Of a stretch of DNA of 64,000 nucleotides, positions 58,816 through 64,000 are shown one piece after another. Origin of the DNA: Dryas octopetala (lineage: Eukaryota > Streptophyta > Magnoliopsida > Rosales > Rosaceae); contig OY992837.1 in NCBI GenBank assembly GCA_963921425.1, positions 2,763,896 to 2,827,895 on the forward strand. The letters run 5' to 3'. Under the pieces are notes generated by a model. The model was not told the origin of the DNA. It did not search any database and saw nothing but the letters and a program-made list of their open reading frames with translations. Both the position numbers and the translations under genes were made by a program. Positions within the stretch are counted from its first letter, which is position 1; every line of letters starts with the position of its first letter.

Positions 58816-61800
58816 ATGGAATTTAGTGTGAGCGGGAATGCCCTCAAGACCTTCGCTCGCTCCATCACGTGCCTCGCACGCGTCGGCAACGAGCTCGCCA
58901 TCCAAGCTTCTCCTTCACAGGTTCACCAACTTTCCCTTTCACTTTCCCTCGCTTTCCCTCGCTCCAAACACTCCATTATAGTCTTTATCACTCCACGCTT
59001 ATAATTCCGTCATTTTTTATCTATTCGATTTTCCTCCAACCAAATTAGTGAATTAATTAGTTATTTTATCATCAATTTTATGAATACCGCTACATTTAGC
59101 TGTAACTATGATGCCTGCTGGTAGAATCATTTTTATTTTTCTGTTAAATCTATATCACGGCGTGTGATTAGATCGATTTCTTATATCGCAAACTCATTTT
59201 AGTAATTTAGCAATTTTCGTTCTGGAAAAACTATCTGTTGGTAAATGTCATGTTAATAACTAATTAGGGTTTTGGTTATGCCTTTTTAGGGTTTTGGAAG
59301 AGCTGAATTGGACCTTTAAGGAAAACGCTATTTCCTTTGGGGTATATAAATTGCGTGGGATTAGTTACCCAGATTAGTCAAGAAGAGATGTTTGGTTGCC
59401 AATAAAATGAATGGAAATCAGAAGAATAGGAAATTGAAGCTTGAATTCACGTTTTTTTTTTTTTTTTGAAATGTTTTCTCTCTGGTTTTCAGTAATTAGT
59501 TGATCGGCTACTTTACAGTTTGTTACTCTATATATCAATGTATGTGACATAGATTGGGTGGACATAATTGGATATTAAAATGCAACAAATGAATTACTGA
59601 CCATTTTGTTACCACCACATCTTTTCTAAGGATTGTATTCTCCCATATGCAGCTTGCTTTTCACTCTCTCAATTCATCACGGTCTGCCTATCAATCGAGT
59701 ACGTTTAAGCCTGACTTCTTTGATGTCTATACTATTTCTGGTAACCAGGTGCAATGCAGTGTGCTTTTAAAGGTAATGCATAATCTTTCACGGGAATTTC
59801 ATGGTTTAACAGGCTTGTATACCATGGTGTTCTTACTGACTTTGTGTGTTCAGTCTATCTGTTCTGTGCTTAGGACACCCGTGGCAAGTATAGATCATTT
59901 GAGTGTGCGATTGCCCGATCCCGATGCATCCAAACTGCAATGGACTTTAGAATGCTACAGTGGTAATTATCATTTGGATATCCACATAATCTTCCTTTTA
60001 TCATATATCATTTGGTTCTCATTGTTTTAAACTTCATACCCACATTTTGTAGGTATGAAAAAATCCTATTGGATAACTTGCAATGTTGAACCCGATGTAC
60101 AACATTTGTCTCTCGATAGGAGAAGATTCCCAAGCAGCTTAGTAGTGAGGCCTCGAGATCTAAACAGATTGCTTGCTAATTTTCAGTCATCCCTTCAGGA
60201 GATTACTATCATAGCAACAGAACCTACTTCATTGCCTTCTGATTTAGAAAGTGAAATTGGAGGAAAAGCAGTTGAACTTAGAAGTTATATTGACCCAACC
60301 AAAGGTAATAAGTTTTGCTTCTCATTTCTAAAATTATCACGAACAGGGTTCTTACACTTCAATTTCGAATGACAGACAATGACTCATCACTGCATACTCA
60401 ACTATGGATAGATCCTACAGAAGAGTTTGTGCAGTATACACACACTGGGGACCCCATTGATGTGACATTTGGTGTGAAGGAGTTGAAGGTTTAGTAAATC
60501 CAACCCCTGGGACCTAATCATATGTCAATTTATTACATTATGACAAAGCATTGTCCCAATTGATGAGCCATTGCATTTTATATAGAGATAACATCCAGCT
60601 AATTATTGTTGTTTATCTTCACAATTACTTTCATTAGTTGATGCTTCCTAGTAAAGTGGACAAATTTCATGGGCTATCCTTTTACCTACGTGCTCCATTT
60701 TTGTAGCTGAATCATAGGTGCTCCAATTTATTATTAAATGTTTCCTTTCATTTTTTCTAAATTCCAGGCATTTCTTTCTTTCTGTGAGGGCTGTGAAGTT
60801 GACATTCACTTATATTTTGAGAAAGCTGGAGAGTAAGATATATCTAGTTTCTTTTTATTTTTTATTTTATCTTCCCTTTGAATTATTTTTCCTCTGTATC
60901 CCATGACGAGTTTCTAGCTTCAAGCAAATATGCATGCTATCGGCTGACCATGGTCTATATTAGCCACAAATCAGAGTAGGCCCCAACATAACCTGCTGTG
61001 GCACTGTCAACATCACACATCCATATTGTAGACTCCTTGTACATCATTTTGTTGCTGACATTTACATGAGGGTGGTCCACTGACTGACAGTCTCAATATA
61101 TTCAATTAACCATGCCAAATATTTAGCCTCGGTTTAGTATTCCATTTCTCATTTTATTCCTGATTACCATGGCATTACTGTGAGTTGTCACTAGGAAGAT
61201 ATGAACTAATCTTGGGCTTCGTTTATTTAGTTGTCTTGACAGTATGTTCGACTCTGTAGAGGAAAATATAGTGATTATCTAGTGTTATAAATTTATCTGT
61301 CTCACTAGACACTGTGGATGCAAGTCTTATATTAACCAAATTGTAACTTAAAGATTGGTTAATCCTCTGTTGTGAAAGCAGGCCTATTCTAATGGCACCA
61401 AAGTTTGGTCTAGATGATGGATCCACTTCAAATTTTGATGCTACACTTGTACTTGCAACCATGCTAACATCGCAGCTCCATGAAGGCAATCCCTCAGAAC
61501 CTCCACAAGAAGCTACCGCAATGCACATGGATGAGCACGGGACAGGGTCAGAAGCACAGCGAGAAAGGTGTAGAGCAAATGTTTCTGAGCATCCTTCTGA
61601 TCACACTAGAATTTGGTCTGATCTTTCAGGTGACCATTTTCTTCAATGTTTTAATAGTGACAATATGTTGTGTTTCCATTTTCTTTAATGTTTTACTTTG
61701 TGTCCAACCAAAAAAACAATGTTTTACTTTGTGCAGGAAGTGGTGTTAAAAGTGGTAATGGGGCTGAAGGAGGACAGGTTCAAGGGGAAAGAAATTCAAA

Positions 61801-62739
61801 TGCTAGTGAACAGAGAGAAATTCAAAGGATTAGCACGATGCATATTTCAAAGCCCACATCTGCTGGGAGAAATGAGCCCCTGGATCATAATATGTATCCT
61901 AAATCTGGCTGCATCATACTCACCCTAGCTCCCAATATTTTGTTTAGATGATAGGACCAAAGTTATTTCATGATGAAATATATTCTTGATTGATGCAGGA
62001 CAGAAGCAAAGGCTGCTGTCTTGCTTCAGTAATAGGGCAACAACAACAGTAGACAGGAAAATCCAGCAATAACAGTGGAAAAGAGAGAGAATAAAGCTAT
62101 AGAATCAAAGATGGAACATAGATAGATGAGTTCTAGGGTTTAGGAACCCAAGAGAAACTCTAGAATCTGAATTCTCAGAGAAAAATATATTGATAAAAAC
62201 TGTCTATTACAACCTAAGCCTTAAGCTTGTATAGGGAAAACATATTCCTCAACTCACTAGGAAAACAATAAACCTTAGCTAACTAGGAAAACATAAAGTA
62301 AAATTACCTTAAAAACCTAATGAAATCAGGAAACTACGCTCTAAATCGAACTAGGAAACAAGAATTAGAAAGTTACCAAAAAAGATACTATTTCTTGGAA
62401 CCCTAGGAGATGCTCCTGCACCATATATTTATTTTGAATTGCATTATCTTAACTTGTCATGCTAGCTGCCACCCTATGGAAAAGGATCGTATGGAAGAAC
62501 CTCAAGGTTAGTAATAGGGGCAAGTTAGGCTAATAATGCTCATTTTATACAGCTGCAGCATCCAATGCTTGTGCATTTTGTTGCTTTCAGATAGGCCAAA
62601 CTCAAACATTAATGGCAATGGTTTTTCACAACGTCATCCAAGTAACTGGGTAGATGCAGATGAGGATGATAATGATGAAGATGGAGAGGAGAATGACATT
62701 TGTATTCAGGCAACACCACCGTACTATGAAGAACAGTAG
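58816..62739 (+). CDS. RAD9: DNA-damage checkpoint clamp subunit RAD9, 11 exons
   Basis: Subunit of the RAD9-RAD1-HUS1 (9-1-1) sliding clamp that signals DNA damage in the nucleus; 462 residues. Exons: 58816-58920, 59653-59772, 59854-59962, 60053-60304, 60376-60488, 60768-60832, 61382-61629, 61737-61893, 61999-62028, 62466-62506, 62591-62739; total 1389 nt, in frame. The N-terminus MEFSVSGNALKTFARSI, the segment SSRSAYQSSTFKPDFFDVY and the FEKAGEP/PILMAPKF block mark the Rad9 PCNA-like fold (about 1-265). A polar tail follows with an acidic stretch DADEDDNDEDGEEND and ends ATPPYYEEQ. Exon 9 is the least certain: its last half and its donor fall in a probable solo LTR. Two nested transposons lie 116 bp upstream of the start, so much of the promoter may be transposon-derived. 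Confidence 0.9.
61703..61717 (+). mobile_element. Micro-retroinsertion: TCCAACC plus A-rich tail, 16-bp TSD
   Basis: Fifteen bases (TCCAACCAAAAAAAC) lie between perfect 16-bp direct repeats AATGTTTTACTTTGTG (61687-61702 and 61718-61733). The right repeat forms the pyrimidine-rich tract of the RAD9 exon 8 acceptor. The insertion has therefore duplicated most of that acceptor's upstream region. Confidence 0.7.
62014..62420 (-). mobile_element. Probable solo LTR in RAD9
   Basis: 407 bp which, read on the minus strand, starts TGCAGGAGC and ends GACAGCA (TG..CA). It has LTR-like composition, with TTTTTATCAATATATTTTTC followed by a pyrimidine-rich half. No internal domain, primer site or matching second LTR is visible, and the 5-bp flanks (AAGGC, CCATA) do not match, so it is tentative. 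It overlaps the end of RAD9 exon 9. Confidence 0.45.
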
Positions 62740-64000
62740 AATGCTTGGCTGTAGTGATGGTTGGCTGAATTTGTTCTCTTTCTTATGTTGTAAGTCCATC
62801 TTTCTTCTCTAATGACATGCTATATTTTTAATTTTATTGTTGCCAGTACTTCTTGACTTTACATATTGAGCAAGTATGCATTGGTTTTACATGAAAGCAT
62901 TTGAAAGTTAACCTGATTGTGTTTTGCTTTGAATGATTATGCAAGTATTTAAAATAGAGTTAAGTCCTCCAGAAGATTATATTTGGAGTTATGCTACTTA
63001 AAGGCCCACAATGTTAGCATGATACAAGTGAAATTTACCTAGTACCATCCTTACAAAGAAATATCAAGGCTGTAACCACTAGAGTGGACGAAATCATTGC
63101 AGTTACTTTATCTAGGGTTATAGCACTGAAGTGACAATCATAGTGATGCAATATGGTATTGTTGAAGCCTATGCGTTTTGTCTTTGAGATTTTATTTGAT
63201 GATTGATTTACATGCATAAGAAGATCCAGAATTACAAACTTCATAAGATAGATGGCTTAGTGTTGGTGCCATGAATACACCTAAAGAATGTCAAGCCTTA
63301 AAAAAAGTTCCATTTAGAAATTGTCTTAAGGTGTTGCATATTAATTACTACAAATTTTTATATACTCAAGAAATGGAGAAATTACGTCATTCCATTCACA
63401 TTGATGTAATTATTATTCATAAACACACTGTGAAACAATTCTAGGTGTTGAAGTTGCCAAACCCGGCAGAGTTGGGTCATTTACATGGTGGGTGTTGGAT
63501 GAAGAATTTACATGGACTGTGATCCATCACTATCATGCATCAGTTATAGGGCCCTACTGTTTTCATTGCCATAAATGTGAAGCAGATATTAGTGTTGACT
63601 TGACATTGCCTCTCTGTTGCTGTGAATTCCTGTCACCGGTAACTGTCAGCTTTTTGTTGAATTATCCAATAGGAATGCCAAGTAGGAATTTGATGCTTTG
63701 GACTTGTATAGTAGTATTGGAAATACTCGGGGTGAGAAGTCATGTAAACTCATGGCCACTAGTTTTCTACTCAGTTGAGGACCTTTCTCTAGATTTGCTT
63801 ATTCTATAGCTTGAGTTGAAAATCTTTAAAATCATTCAATTATTTGATTCTGAATTCTAGAAAATCTGCAGGTGGGACCCATTAACACCTAGTTATCTCA
63901 AGCAATTGAGCAATGTGTGTTTTCTCGTTCATGTCAGCCTGATCCCTGAACCAAGCTTACATGCCAGGATGTCTTGGACCTTAGTATTATTTACTCGCTT
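62740..64000. other. RAD9 3' flank, no further gene seen
   Basis: 3' untranslated and downstream DNA. A 105-codon frame at 63492-63809 shows no family resemblance and no splice partners. I do not call it. Confidence 0.4.

Noticed and set aside
63492-63809. 105-codon frame downstream of RAD9
   Set aside because: No recognisable domain, no splice partners, and AT-rich flanks; likely chance or 3' transcript sequence.

Overview
This is nuclear DNA from a flowering plant. It is AT-rich, the genes are split by many GT..AG introns, and it carries plant-only families: histone H2A.W, class I formin, RBOH, a HIPP metallochaperone and RECQSIM. A woody eudicot, possibly Rosaceae, is a guess from the style of the sequence; no species can be fixed from the window alone. 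All exon borders below were set by hand from splice sites and reading phase. Summed exon lengths are divisible by three for H2A, RECQSIM, BiP, formin, HIPP and RAD9.

Left third (1-17 kb), all on the minus strand: histone H2A.W with a histone octamer in its promoter; a small membrane/coiled-coil protein; tRNA-Gly(CCC); a 15-exon RECQSIM DNA helicase with an N-terminal UBA domain and an acidic insertion; a 7-exon ER chaperone BiP with ER-stress promoter elements and an NDEL tail; and a 4-exon class I formin. Middle (17-33 kb): about 6.5 kb of transposon-rich spacer, a plus-strand RBOH NADPH oxidase broken by a 13-bp duplication, a block of tandem duplications, and an intact farnesylated HIPP gene. 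Right part (33-64 kb): spacer, a truncated RAD9 copy, a CDC48C/NVL-type AAA ATPase (minus), a 4.5-kb tandem duplication of its first exon plus upstream DNA, a spacer with a long near-perfect hairpin and a 65-bp minisatellite, and the full RAD9 checkpoint gene (plus).

The genes are independent housekeeping or stress loci, not an operon or cluster. RECQSIM and RAD9 both serve genome maintenance. BiP serves ER protein folding. RBOH would make apoplastic superoxide if it were intact.

The most informative signals are in the repeats. A non-autonomous family has a perfect 8-bp target duplication at one copy, which points to hAT. A Tc1/mariner-like element with TA ends is split by a member of that hAT family in front of RAD9, and the RAD9 fragment 20 kb away lacks it. 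Seven tiny poly(A) insertions, most flanked by perfect 9-16 bp direct repeats, look like extremely 5'-truncated retroposons. I did not find a convincing new multi-gene system. The hairpin locus, the micro-retroinsertions and the broken RBOH are the items most worth checking.
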